Source of the DNA: Cristatella mucedo
Lineage: Eukaryota; Bryozoa; Phylactolaemata; Cristatellidae
NCBI GenBank assembly: GCA_009760855.2
Contig: WPIO01000023.1
Location: 4,239,501 to 4,303,500 of the forward strand
Length of the DNA stretch: 64,000 bases
Direction: 5' to 3'
Shown: positions 52,480 to 63,722 of the stretch, one piece after another
Position numbering within the stretch: the first letter of the stretch is position 1
How the letters are laid out: every line of letters begins with the position of its first letter
Notes under the pieces: generated by a model
Seen by the model: only the letters and a program-made list of their open reading frames with translations
Told to the model about the DNA's origin: nothing
Databases searched by the model: none
Position numbers and translations under genes: made by a program

Positions 52480-52794
52480 TCAAATTTCGGCTACTCTCCC
52501 TTGATGGTTATGGACAGGCCGAGCCCAGCCAGGCAGGACCTGATCCAGGGCGAGCATTCCCAGGCTATCGTCGAGAGACGATCTCGGTAGCTGGGCACTC
52601 GCTTCCGCTTCCGCTGCTGCGATGCGTTCTTGCGGTCTGCTTTCGACGAGCCGCACGAACAGTACGCGCCAGCCTTCGATGCTTGCTAACGTTTGATCAG
52701 CTCCGTGCCTGACCGAATTGGGCAGGTGCTCTACGAAGCTGAGGCAGGTGCATGCTCGTGGTAGCTCAATAAATCGCTCGATGATTCGCAGGAG
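52480..52794 (-). other. 104-codon open frame without ATG start, unknown
   Basis: Minus-strand frame bounded by TAA and TGA. It reads IIERFIELPRACTCLSFVEH, LPNSVRHGADQTLASIEGWR, VLFVRLVESRPQERIAAAEA and continues to a stop. Composition looks protein-like and non-repetitive, unlike most frames here, and its only Met is late, so it could be an exon or a decayed element fragment. I recognise no family. Confidence 0.2.
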
Positions 52795-53165
52795 TTACGG
52801 AAAACTAAGCTCTTTTTCCCAATTTCGATCCAGCGCCCATACTTTTGTAGCAAGAAAGTTCGATATTTATTCGAAATGCAGATGAGTGGCCGACCGTCGT
52901 TGGGACGCTGCTCTAGCCATCCGATTATTTTTGCACTCGTGTGTAGAATAGTAGTTGTCTACGGCCATTTCTGGGGGGGGGGGCGGGCTATCAGAATTAC
53001 GATATTTTCGCGAAGCCCGAAGAAAGTGTTCTCGGCCATCATTCGAGGTTGCTTGCGTGCATAAGAAACTGTGCATGCCTTGACCAAGGACAAGAGCGAT
53101 GCGTTTTCCTATAGCACCCCCATGAATTTATCTTTCTTCCTGTGTGCCTTGATGAGTGCTTGCCT

Positions 53166-53217
53166 GTGCACGATTCAGTGCACGTTGCCTCCCGGTGCAC
53201 GATTCAGTGCACGCTGC
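53166..53217. repeat. 29-bp tandem duplication with GTGCAC inverted repeats
   Basis: GTGCACGATTCAGTGCACGT plus TGCCTCCCG, then a second partial copy. Each copy is itself GTGCAC/GATTCA/GTGCAC. Confidence 0.9.
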
Positions 53218-53324
53218 TAGCCAGGGAACCACCCGGCCAGCGGCCCTGAGTGTCTTCTGGTTCGCCTTTTCATGCGGCGTCTGGACCGGACATACCTCCT
53301 ACATACTGGACATACCTCGCTTGC

Positions 53325-53420
53325 CATAGGCTCTTGGTTATTGCTTCTCTTGCAGGACATGTGAAGTGACTGAATAGAGATCCACCTCTCATGGGGCGCT
53401 GAAAATTATTATTAAATAAA
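53325..53420 (+). repeat. SINE-A/LINE tail fragment
   Basis: GGCTCTTGGTTATTGCTTCTCTTGCAG (also at 6.53 kb), GAAGTGACTGAATAGAGATC, CTCATGGGGCGCTGAAAATTATTATT. Confidence 0.6.
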
Positions 53421-53499
53421 TTCTAAAAGACTTATTATTATAAAAACACACCTGTTTATTACAGGATGTAGTGGGTCCATGTAATAGTCGTTTGTGTGA

Positions 53500-53735
53500 T
53501 TACGCATGCTGACTATGCCTGCTGCTACTAACCGTATTTACATGTTGACCCTGTGCATGTCACATCTAACAATGTTACGCTCGATGACACTGCGAATGTT
53601 ACAACTAATCATTCGGTCAGGCTTTCTTTACCGCATCTGTTACGTGCCTAAAAAGAGATTAGGTTCTCTGAGGGCGCTAAACAAATGTAAAATAATAATT
53701 ACGATTATACTTATTATTATTATTATCATAACAAG
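53500..53735 (+). mobile_element. TTA-tailed LINE 3' end, plus strand
   Basis: CTGACTATGCCTGCTGCTACTAACC, GTTGACCCTGTGCATGTCAC, CCTAAAAAGAGATTAGGTTC, TCTGAGGGCGCTAAACAAATG and an (ATT)n tail. It is the plus-strand counterpart of 49,380-49,640. Confidence 0.78.
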
Positions 53736-54110
53736 CAGTTGCTAGTAGCTTGTGTTGCTCACCTTGAGGTCGTAGTCAGTGTATCTCTCCCAAAAAAGCG
53801 CCTACTGCCGCAGGCTGTGGCAGCATTGTATGCCATCTGCAAGCGATAACAAGCCCAACTTCCTTTTCCTTTTCGTACCGCCCGACTGTTGTTCTAGCAA
53901 ACTATTCGCCTGTTTAACCAATCCTTCTGAAAAAGCCTTAAAGTGCTATTACGTGGCACTGTACTGAACCTCAAGTCCATTGGCATTTAGGCCACGCATC
54001 ACCCATTCGAAAATCTTATGGCGCACCACAGGCTTTTTGTTAGCATACAATCCAGATGTGCTAGAGACAGAGAGATGTATGCACAGGCTCGCTTTCTCGC
54101 TCTCTCCCCG

Positions 54111-54328
<218 letters not shown>

Positions 54329-54379
54329 CAGGCGACAATCAATAAACAAATGAATTATCACTAAAGAGTGCAACAATTT

Positions 54380-56260
54380 AGCAGAAGAGCCGCTGGGTAT
54401 AAGTCACGATGGATTATCAAAGGCTTGTGACTTCTAAAAATTAAAGACAACTAATCTCAACAGAAGTATTGCTGGGCATCATGAGCATGGGTCCAGGCTT
54501 GGCTGTAACACACGCTAGCATGTGTGCTCTAGGCTTTTCGTTGCTTAATAACTATGCTTTCCTTAAAAAGAAATTCTTCTGCGCTAAGGTTTTTGATTGA
54601 GTTCTAGCCTTTCGTAAACAAGCTATAGACGATCTACAACAGCGAAGCATGTCTGAACGCAAGCGTGTGAACCGCAGAAGTTAACAGGGTCAACCCCTAT
54701 ACGTGGCCGGTAGCCGCGACTCTAAGGCCGGTCGGTGGTCGATTAGCAAAACCGAGCAGGTGCCCGCGAACAGTGACTGGGTGAGACGAGAACGGCAGCT
54801 AGCAACGAGTTCATAGATAGTCAACTAGCGTGGCGCCGCTGAGGAGAAGAGTCGGCCTGCTGCCGCTGCCCGTGGCCTAGCGCACGGCGGTAAGCCGAGG
54901 AAAAAGAATTAAGTCCAATCCCGTATACGCAGCTTAGGGGAACAGCGGCCGATTGAGCGGCTTACTTGGCCTCGCGGCGGCTAGTGGCACCTGGTTGGCG
55001 CATTGACGGTCTACGCTAGATTGCGACAGAGTGTGGACTCGTCGACGCTTGCACGTTGCAACACGAGAAATGCTGAATTAGTTCTACTCCTGGCAACCAG
55101 CAACCAGCGGCGATTGCTTATGACGATGCAAAGCCGACCGAACCACCCAGCAGCGAGCGGCCTTTCGCGGTAACTCGAAGATTATTATTATTACCCTGAG
55201 ATTATGTATTCGGCACATTAAAGCCCCGTACAATGACTTTTTCAGATGCGTAGGCTGTTGAATGAAGTCCCAAGTTGATTTAGTACAATCTCCACAGATA
55301 GACTAATTGCGCTAAAGCCGCGACCTTCGAAGGAGCCAGAAGGCTTCGAGTTCAGAGCTGCAAACGGTTTCGGGCAAATGTCGGGCACTGGCTGGAGCTC
55401 CGCGTGCGTCGCTCAAACAATCTGCTGAGCAAACGATCTGCTGGGCGAGATCCTCCTCCTCTTTTGCTGGGGATAAAAGAGCAAATACGAACGAGAAAGA
55501 AAGCTACTCGGCAAGAGTTGCAAGAGTTGGTGAAGCGGACCATGAAAGTTCACGACCGCGTTTACACCTAGCAGCTGGCTCTGCTCCCAAGACGAAAGGC
55601 AGTTCTGTTCTGTGAACTGTAAACGGTGTGTGCGGTGCAGTAGACGAGGCTGGGGTTGCCTTGAATCGCTGTCGCCAATTCTCAGGCCTTCAGTAGTTCT
55701 CTTTCACACTAGCAACCCTACCCAAATGGCTTTCTGTAGTCTGCCTTCACCTTTCTCGGGTTGCTTGGCTGGAATCCTTCCGTATTTCTCCACTTTCCCC
55801 ACTGTTGCTCTGACACGAGAAGACGAGGATATGACTTCCCGACCAATCGATCTAGAGCCGTATAGAAAAGAGCAGATGGAGATGCTTGGATGCAACGACT
55901 TTCATGACCCGGATGCTGATTTGGCATTTTGCATCTGAGCTACAAGGCAGCATCTACTAGGGCAAACGGAATTGTGAGCAGCAAGTCCAAGTTTAAGTAA
56001 GGTCAAATTGCTAAGGCAATCAACGTGCAGTTTCAATATGCACCTGAAATATCGAATATCCACCAACTACGCAATCCTTTAGATTGCTGTGGTTCAACCC
56101 CAAAACGGCATTTCTTAAACTGGACACGCAGTTGGTTGACGGTGTATAGAATTGACCGTGAGCACTTTTCATCGGAGAGAGCAGCAGAGAAGCACAGATG
56201 AATGCCATCTCATGGGCCATACAATACGTTTGCGTGCACATGCTCGGATCGAGCATACAC
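54380..56260. other. Unassigned region
   Basis: 1.9 kb of single-copy-looking DNA. A 108-codon plus-strand frame (55,612-55,938) has no recognised domain. Confidence 0.5.
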
Positions 56261-56320
56261 TCTCTGACATGTGCTCACGTTTGGACAGGTTTTAAATGTT
56301 GCAAGACCACTCACGCATTC

Positions 56321-56331
56321 AAACACACACA

Positions 56332-56375
<44 letters not shown>

Positions 56376-56460
56376 AACACACACAAACACACACAAACAC
56401 ACACACACACACAGAGACACACACACAGACACAACACAAACACACGCACACGGGCATGCA
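56321..56460 (+). repeat. (CA)n microsatellite
   Basis: ACAC repeats with AAACAC and AGACAC variants. A second CA-rich block lies at 56,745-56,880. Confidence 0.95.
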
Positions 56461-56540
56461 AGTACACACGCATGCATAGCAGCAGGCACATGATCTGCAA
56501 GTATGCAAGTACGTGTACACTCATAGATAGTCACACTGGT

Positions 56541-56578
56541 CAGCTGATCAGACTGATCAGCTGATCAGACTGATCAGC
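56541..56578. repeat. 17-bp tandem repeat rich in TGATCA
   Basis: CAGCTGATCAGACTGAT occurs twice plus a partial copy. Self-complementary segments CAGCTG and TGATCA lie inside. Confidence 0.9.
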
Positions 56579-56744
56579 GTTGACTCTTTTGCTCTTAATA
56601 ACCAAGATATCTCAACGATTCAGACCTTTAAGTCTCGTAAACTCTATTGAAGGAAGCCAATCTTGATGAGTCAGTATAACATCTGCCTAATAGCATGCTT
56701 TAAGGCCTGTCTTTATGCTTATTGTAATTGCTCGAAACACTCAT

Positions 56745-56880
56745 TTACGCACCCACACACATACACACATACACACGCACACATGCACACACAAACACAC
56801 ACACGCACGCCCACACATGCACGCCCACACATACATGCGCACACACATGCATGCATGCATACACGTGCACATACATACAA
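56745..56880 (+). repeat. CA-rich microsatellite
   Basis: Interrupted ACAC/CATG-rich tract. Confidence 0.9.
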
Positions 56881-57257
56881 CTGATACCACTATAGTAGCA
56901 GTAAATACATAATAGGCTATCCTCACACACTAAAGGCGATATGTAAGCATATGGCTTGTAGGATTGTAAATACTCCCATAAGTGAATCAAGTACGAAGCA
57001 CATCATTTGCTGTATGAGAGAAGTTGATCAACAGCCATAGACAAGCAAATGCTCCAAGACTGTCGACGAGTTCAGGTGCCTTATGCATCTGTGCTATGTC
57101 ACTCTGTGCATCTGTTGCAGCATGCCTCCATTTGTAGGTCGAAATGGCTGAGTTGACTCCTGCCTCTGTTCTTGAAGGTCACGGGCTTCAATTCCTAGAA
57201 CAGTACAGCATTTAATTATATTTCGAGCACTTCTAGATGCCCCTCTTTTTGGTACTG

Positions 57258-57335
57258 AGATTGTGGTTTATGAATCTGTGTCATCAGATTGTGCTTTATG
57301 AATTTATTATATCAGATTGTGCTTTATGAATCAGG
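57258..57335. repeat. 28-bp tandem repeat, about 3 copies
   Basis: AGATTGTGCTTTATGAAT core repeated with about 28-bp period. Confidence 0.9.
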
Positions 57336-57339
57336 CCTT

Positions 57340-58838
57340 GACCTCAGCTACATACTTTTTGAAATAGAAGTTGCCTGGGCCATATAATTTGCTTCTATGC
57401 GTTTTCTCTTAGCCAGAGTTCTGAAAATAACTTGGGCAACCTTATTGACAGCGAATCAGCTCTCGATGGCTGTCACGACAGCCACGTGTACATGAGGTCT
57501 GGTATCAGTGGCCCAACTAGGAGCTCTTAATATCGTATTTAAACCTCGGTTGACTGGGAAATATGGCCGTGATGGTGGAATACTGAATGTATTCAACATC
57601 GGGCATTGAGCAGAATAAATACAATTAACACGAGTGCTCAAACGGATGCATACACCATTGAGTCCTCAATATACAAGTGATTTCCAACATGAAAGTTAAA
57701 GAGTAGCTTCGCTTTGCAGCAGACCAAGGAAACGTCTGTAGACGACGGAAAAGATTCGAGAGAATATCGCTGGATGAAAGAAGGGGGCGGACAATATGAA
57801 CGGGGGGGGGGCATCCTGGCACTAATCGACTAGACGATAAGACGGCGAGAGTCTGTCAGTGTGACACGAAAAAATCTTGGGTGTCAGGCAGGCAGGTTGG
57901 ATGAAGCAAGATAACGGAATGGCGACAGCAAGATTTATGCTCCCCTACTAAGACTGCGGCGGCGGCGTCTCGGAGAAGCGTGCATGCGTGCACATGCTCA
58001 TCAGGCGAGATATTGCATTCATCTGCCTGTATGACAGGAAATGCGACGGCTATTTAAAGACTCCCCGTCGCCGGGTGTACCACTGCTCGCCGGATCACGG
58101 TCAATAATAGTTAGGGCCAGCCCGAACGAAGGCTTCGTTACCCTAGCACCAAGGCCGACTTTCCGGTCAAGTACGCAAGCATTCGCGGAACAAAAAAGGG
58201 TGGCAAAAAATGCACTGCAAAGGACAATCGCTCGTCGGCAGGTCCTTTAGAGACGCACTGACGGCCATGACATCGAACTGCGGCTGCTGCAGCCAGCGGC
58301 TGCTCGCTCGACTCGACCGGATGCTCGTGGCAGAGTCGCACAGGGTCCGGTCGATGGCGGAGGGAGGGAGGGCAGAGCCTGAGCCACAAGGCGGCTGCGC
58401 AGTCGCCGCCGGTACCGAAGCTAGACATGAGAGCCAGAGCGACGCAATCTTCCAAGTGTGCGAGCTTTCGGGAGAGCAGATGTTCAGTTTAATCTGGATG
58501 CTAGTCTGCGAAAGGGCTCGCCTGTGACCGCCCGAGGCCATGAGATGTTTGCCCACATGGCGGACATGGCTTGGAGCTGGGCGGCAGCGGCAGCAGCTGG
58601 AGCCCGGGGCGGCTGAAACGCGAGGAGTCGGCGTCGGACGCGGAGCTGCTGCTGCTCGCTCGACCTCGCCTGACCATCGGCAGTGTGTCTCCACCTTTTC
58701 AGTTGACCGCTTTGTGCTTTCGAAGGCCATTGTGCTCTTCCTTGTGCAAACAAGAGACGGCGGCGGCCGAAACAGCAGCAGCAGCCAGGGCTGGGGGAGC
58801 CGGTGCCTTCGCTCGGCTTCGAGCAAGAAATCCTCGCT
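57340..58838. other. Unassigned region
   Basis: 1.5 kb; GC rises from about 58,240. Open frames on both strands have no domain I recognise. Confidence 0.5.
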
Positions 58839-58910
58839 GCAGGCGGCGGACGCGTCGTCCGCCGCCTGCCTGCAGCTCGCCGGGCTTTTGTGAGGAAAAG
58901 CCCGGCGAGC
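58839..58910. repeat. Two adjacent perfect hairpins
   Basis: First: 14-bp arms 58,839-58,852 and 58,856-58,869, loop CGT. Second: 15-bp arms 58,875-58,889 and 58,896-58,910, loop GTGAGG. Only five bases separate them. Confidence 0.93.
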
Positions 58911-59084
58911 TTGCTCATCCGGTTGCGAGTGCAAGCAGAGCTCGGCGACAGTCTGCCGTCTGGAGAAGTTCCGGCGATCGGGTTGCAGCGAATGCGTCGC
59001 CCGGCCTCCGTCTGTCCTAGAGGCAGTATGCGAGAGCAAAGAAAACCCAGCGCTCCCTGCATCGCGGCGAAAGGGGAAAAGCTG

Positions 59085-59090
<6 letters not shown>

Positions 59091-59163
<73 letters not shown>
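59091..59163 (+). repeat. (GA)n microsatellite
   Basis: About 73 bp of GA; one of few arrays with purines on the plus strand. Confidence 0.97.
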
Positions 59164-59166
<3 letters not shown>

Positions 59167-59267
59167 TTTCGTGCGCTGGCAATGATTGCTGCCTGATTGA
59201 TTGATTGCTGCCAGTTTCTCTTCAGTTCTCTAGTCTGACAGCAGTACCGGTCTCTGGCGGCCAAGCC

Positions 59268-59352
59268 CTTTGCAGCAAATGTAAAGCGCCTAGAAAGAGA
59301 TTGAGTTCTCTGAGGGCGCTTTATCGAGTGCATTATTATTATTATTATGATT
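59268..59352 (+). mobile_element. TTA-tailed LINE 3' end fragment
   Basis: GCAGCAAATGTAAAGCGCCT, AGAAAGAGATTGAGTTCTCT, GAGGGCGCTTTATCGAGTGC, (ATT)n. The cleanest example of the tail. Confidence 0.8.
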
Positions 59353-59423
59353 AAAGCCACGCGTAGGAGAACAGAATAATCGCGGTAGCTTTCAAAGTGC
59401 AGAGCTTTCAGCAATTTCTTAGA

Positions 59424-59545
59424 AATATATAATTCACTTGTATAGAGCCCCAATAGAACTTCCATCTCTATTCAGGCGCTTCACACGTGCCGCGGGGCTC
59501 GAGCCCACGACCTTGGCCCGTCCTTGGTCGGGGTGACGCCGTGCA
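59424..59545 (-). repeat. SINE-A copy
   Basis: Plus-strand ATATAATTCACTTGTATAGA, GAACTTCCATCTCTATTCAG, GGGGCTCGAGCCCACGACCTTGG: reverse complement of the SINE-A body and B-box. Confidence 0.8.
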
Positions 59546-59629
59546 CTTTGGCACACTTTATTGTAGCTGGACGTTTTCGCCTTGCTCGACTTTTCGGCAT
59601 TTACCTAAAAAGTAAAACGCACAGCACAG

Positions 59630-59762
59630 ATTAGCTGATTTAATTGCCTCATCTATATTTCGGCGGCAGAAGGGTCTTCACTGCTATCGACACCGCTCGT
59701 AGCAGGAAACAGAGGATTGCCTGCAGCAGGACTCGAACCCACGACCTGGATCGTGAAGCTTC
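59630..59762 (-). repeat. SINE-B copy
   Basis: AGATTAGCTGATTTAATTGC, AGAAGGGTCTTCACTGCTAT, GCAGGACTCGAACCCACGACCTGG on the plus strand. Confidence 0.78.
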
Positions 59763-60204
59763 CTAACCCATGGAGTCTAGAGTCCCTAGGCTATGTAGTA
59801 CGGCTCCTATGTTTTCGCAACCCGGCATAGATACGGTTATGTCTAGGCAACGAAGCGTCCAGCGCCAGATGCTGCTGCCAAAACACCTCAGCCGCAATTG
59901 TTGTCTCCGAAACATTATCGAACTGGTCTGCTTGCTGCCACGCACTCACACGAGGTTGCAAAAATTGATTTCCAAACTTTAGTCAATGCACTAAAAAGAA
60001 GCGTCTCCCTTCGTTGACTACTTTTCAGTTTAGTTTTTTCAAAGGCTCGTTGCGTTGAATAATTGTTGAGAGGGACCGGCGGAACTAAGCATCGGTTCGT
60101 TCAGGATACGGAGCCTCTGCTTCGCTGTCGGTGGGGGGGGACAACTATTGTCATTCTCCATACTCGAGAGAAACTTCCGGGTGTCCGGTGGCAGCCCGCC
60201 GCTG

Positions 60205-60345
60205 GCCGCGATAGCCAATTTCTGACCGAAGTCATGGGTTCGAATCCTTCAGCGGGCGGTTCTTTATAGTCAACTGTAAGTGGCGGTGATAGCCGTCAAG
60301 GCTCTTCTGGCGCTATATAAATTATATTTTACATTTGGCTGAGGC
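60205..60345 (+). repeat. SINE-B copy
   Basis: CGCGATAGCCAATTTCTGAC, GTCATGGGTTCGAATCCTTCAGCGGGCG, AAGTGGCGGTGATAGCC, GGCTCTTCTGGCGCTATATAAAT. Confidence 0.78.
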
Positions 60346-61218
60346 GTGACCGTTGCTGTCCGTCGATATCTGCTTTAAACTACGCAGGCAACCGGCCTAC
60401 TTTCTGCTTGATGCAATGTAGGCTCGAATTTGGGCTGGATATCCCAGCTGCAACCTTGACTGAAAGCTACACACTAGAAACAACCGTAGTTGATCAGTTC
60501 CTGCTTGCGGTAGCAGACGCAGTCATTGGCTAAGTCATAGCTACGCGGCCAGCGGCTTCTCAAATCAGCGATTATCAATGGGAGCGAGTATACAAGCAAG
60601 CTGCTGACGAAAACTGCTGTATTGGCACTGATTTGGCAATACGTTTTCTTACCGATTGAACCATAACCGCCTCGTAGCATTCATTGACTAAAAACAAAAT
60701 GCTTCGACCTCAAGTCGTCGACTCGTTACTGCAACCACGAAAATAGTCAGCCAGTGCATCGCAAAGACCTCTAAATTTAAATTCGATTTCGTCTCATAAT
60801 TCTAAATATTTTTTTACTGCTTTTATTCTGCGTCGCGGCAAATCGTCTGCCGCCGCCGCCGCCGGATGTTGGCTCTCTCCGCCCTCGGCCGTCGACCGTC
60901 GGCCAGCTAAACCTGCTTGGCCTTTAAAGGTAGACTAAACGAGGCGCGACCGGCTGTTCGTCGCCCGCGTGAGCGTGTACGTAAGATGAAAGACACTCGC
61001 AGCACGCCTGCTCACACGGTTCAGGGATTTTGCATATGCGACAGCCAAAATGAGAAAACCACTTTCAAGTCTAGCGTTTAAAGGAGTATAACCAATAGCC
61101 TCTGTAGCTCAATGGTCACGTGGAATGAAAAATCAAAAGTTGCAGGTTAGTTTCTTGTCGAAGGTTACAAGTTTTTCTCGCTCTTAGTTCCCTCTGTTTA
61201 TCTCCACAGGCCTTCGGG
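60346..61218. other. Unassigned region
   Basis: 0.87 kb, no gene. A CCGCCG run lies near 60,850. Confidence 0.5.
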
Positions 61219-61324
61219 ACATACATACATTCATACATACATACATACATACAGTAAAATACACACAGGAAGGCCCACGGCCTTCCTGTATGTATTTTAC
61301 TGTATGTATGTATGTATGTATGTT
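61219..61324. repeat. Long near-perfect inverted repeat with CATA/TATG arms
   Basis: ACATACAT repeats, CAGTAAAATACA, CAGGAAGGCC, short CAC centre, then the reverse complements in order. Arms about 45 bp with small mismatches. Confidence 0.9.
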
Positions 61325-61607
61325 GTTGTATAGATGTATTTATGCAGCTAATTGCACTTTGTTTCATCTCGTAAGGAGACAATGACATTGTAGATACCAG
61401 AAATGTGACAAATAAAGGACGTGCGGCAGTGGCGGTCAGGGGCGGGGGCACTCCCTCACCGCCCCCCCCCCCTACAGCGAGGCAGTGAGCTGGGCTGCCC
61501 TCTATTCCGAAGCCCCGCGACCGTAACCAACGAAGAAATTATACTTTAATTCTACTCAATGAGCGACCTCCGAGTTCTTGATGAATAAACGCTATGATTT
61601 TATGCGA

Positions 61608-61745
61608 GCTGTTTTGGTCCCAGTGGTTAAGGTACTCGCCCTGACGAAGGTCTGGCTGAGGTCGTGGGCTCGAGCCCCGCGGCGTATGCGAAGGGCCTGA
61701 ATAGAGATTAAATTCTCTTGGGGCGTCATTCAAATGAATTATGAA
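61608..61745 (+). repeat. SINE-A copy, short subtype
   Basis: GGTCCCAGTGGTTAAGGTAC, GGTCGTGGGCTCGAGCCCCG, CTGAATAGAGATTAAATTCT, CTTGGGGCGTCATTCAAATG, AATTATGAATATAATGAA. It lacks the insert found in the 0.65- and 44.2-kb copies. Confidence 0.82.
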
Positions 61746-61756
61746 TATAATGAATT

Positions 61757-61778
61757 CATATATATATATATATATATT
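61757..61778 (+). repeat. (AT)n short microsatellite
   Basis: About 20 bp of AT repeat at the SINE-A tail. Confidence 0.85.
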
Positions 61779-61779
61779 A

Positions 61780-62440
61780 TTTGTCCTTAATCCCGGGATT
61801 TTGGCCCCGCCTACGACGAAGATCTTGCCGGTCTCGCTCCTCCCCCAGATTAAAATCCTGGCTCGGCCAGTGATTTGTGGTACTCTGGATAGTCAGTCAC
61901 CAGGGACAGACGGTGCCCCCAAAAAATTAGCACCGCCTACGGTAGTTTGTACGGCCATTGCCACAAGCAATAGAGAGCCTGGTTTTCAGAAGGCTGAACA
62001 TTGTGAATAGCAGCATATCGGTGGCCATTTCTGCAATGTAAGATAAGCATACGGTGGCGGCGGCATTGAAATAGTGCGAAAAGAACGAGAGGCTGTGGCT
62101 ATTGCTTTGAGTCGAACAATTCACGCTACAGCAAGCAGCGTGTTTTGTGCATCGTAAATTCATTTTATTTGAATAAGGAGTCATCCCGAGTGCAGCTCTC
62201 GCAGGAATCCACCTTCGTAACGTTCGTGCGGCACTACCTGCTCGACCGCCCATCCGGTAGACCGACGCCATTGTTCTGGAGACGAACACTCCGCTTAGCA
62301 CCCCTTTATCAAAGTGCGGAAATGCTCTCTCTTTGATGTTCGCTTTGAATCTCCCCTCCGCGATAGGCTTGCCGGAAATAGCATTTTAATATTGCGCCTG
62401 CTCTCGAGAGCCGCGCCCTGCTCCTCGATTTCTTGCTTCG
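61780..62440. other. Unassigned region
   Basis: 0.66 kb, no recognised gene. Confidence 0.5.
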
Positions 62441-62694
62441 GGCGCCGGGGAGTCTAACGCGCTGCCGACGACGCGGCGAGCCACCCGTTGAGCTGCAGGT
62501 ACTCGCGCTGCAGTTCGAGTCGTCGTCAGGACGATCCTTCCATTAATTGTAAAGGGAAAAAAGGAGCAGCGGCTTGAGAGGTGGCTAATGACGGTTTTAG
62601 GGCGACTTTTCGTCCGGGAGCCAACGCCAACGCTGGCAGTCGCGTCGGTCTCCCGGGAATTATAGCGAGTCCGCCGATCTCCTTTGGAAAAGCG

Positions 62695-62731
62695 AGCATT
62701 CTGCGCGATCTTGATTAATGCGCAGAATGCT
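62695..62731. repeat. Inverted repeat, 12-bp arms
   Basis: AGCATTCTGCGC, 13-base loop, GCGCAGAATGCT. Confidence 0.9.
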
Positions 62732-63603
62732 GGCTCGGACAGTTCCTACCCGGGGTGACTTTCGCAGGAGCGACTGTTCCGGCGGCCGGACCTACAGCGA
62801 GCCGCTTGCAAAAAGAAGTTTAAAGGCTGGCGCTACTTTTTTTTTTTTAGCGGCTTTGGTTCGGCCGAGAGAATCCGAAGCATGATGGCTCGCCGCAGGC
62901 GTCGACGGGCGGGCGGTCCGCGCTCCGCAGAGGCGTTCTAGCGCGAAATCGCGCGCGAGTGCAGGAACGCGGGAAGCCGTGGCTCGGCGGGCGGGCGGCG
63001 GGCAGGACGAGACTGACAATTGACATCCGCTCGCCGTTTCCTGCCGCTCTTCTAAGGGCTTCTATTTTTGCCCGCTCCCTTTCGAAGGCCGGCGAGCGCT
63101 CGATGGCGTAGCGGATCGACGCTGGTCTTTTCTTCTGCCGGCGCATTTGTTGTTAAGCGTCGCGCGGCGTTTCTATTTTTCGACATCCGCATGCGCGTTT
63201 GTGCGTGCTCGGCAGGCGAGCGTGCGCTATGTCATTGAGAGGCGTCCTGGCAGTAGCAGGACAAGTAGGTTATCGAAGCCGGGAGCCGGAGGGCTTTGTG
63301 CCGCACTTCCTGCATCCGTTGATCGCTGCGGCGACTGAGCCGCCGCCGGTCGGCATTGTTCTCTCTTTGCTTGCATTGACTGGCGAGACGCGAGCGTTAC
63401 GTCGCTTCCGCGATTAATTGCCGCGCCGCCGGCCGAAGCCGACGTGGCGTCGGATGGCGGCGCGGATAAGTCGACGACAGGGTCGCGCCGGCGCCGCTGC
63501 TTCTTTTGTCCCCGAGTCGATGATTTAGGCAGGCGGCTTGACTGAGTCAGCCGAGCAAGATTTATCGCGCACGCTTTACGCAGAAAGGATCGGCGCCCTT
63601 TAA

Positions 63604-63722
<119 letters not shown>

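Noticed and set aside
56198-56990. His-Thr and Val-Cys repeat frames
   Set aside because: Translations of CA-rich microsatellites.
58138-59465. Overlapping 105-432-codon open frames on both strands
   Set aside because: Low-complexity and spanning a (GA)n array and hairpins; no recognised domain.
61093-61175. Possible tRNA gene (CTCTGTAGCTCAATGG)
   Set aside because: A-box-like start, but no B-box, no cloverleaf and no acceptor pairing. At best a decayed tRNA/SINE piece.
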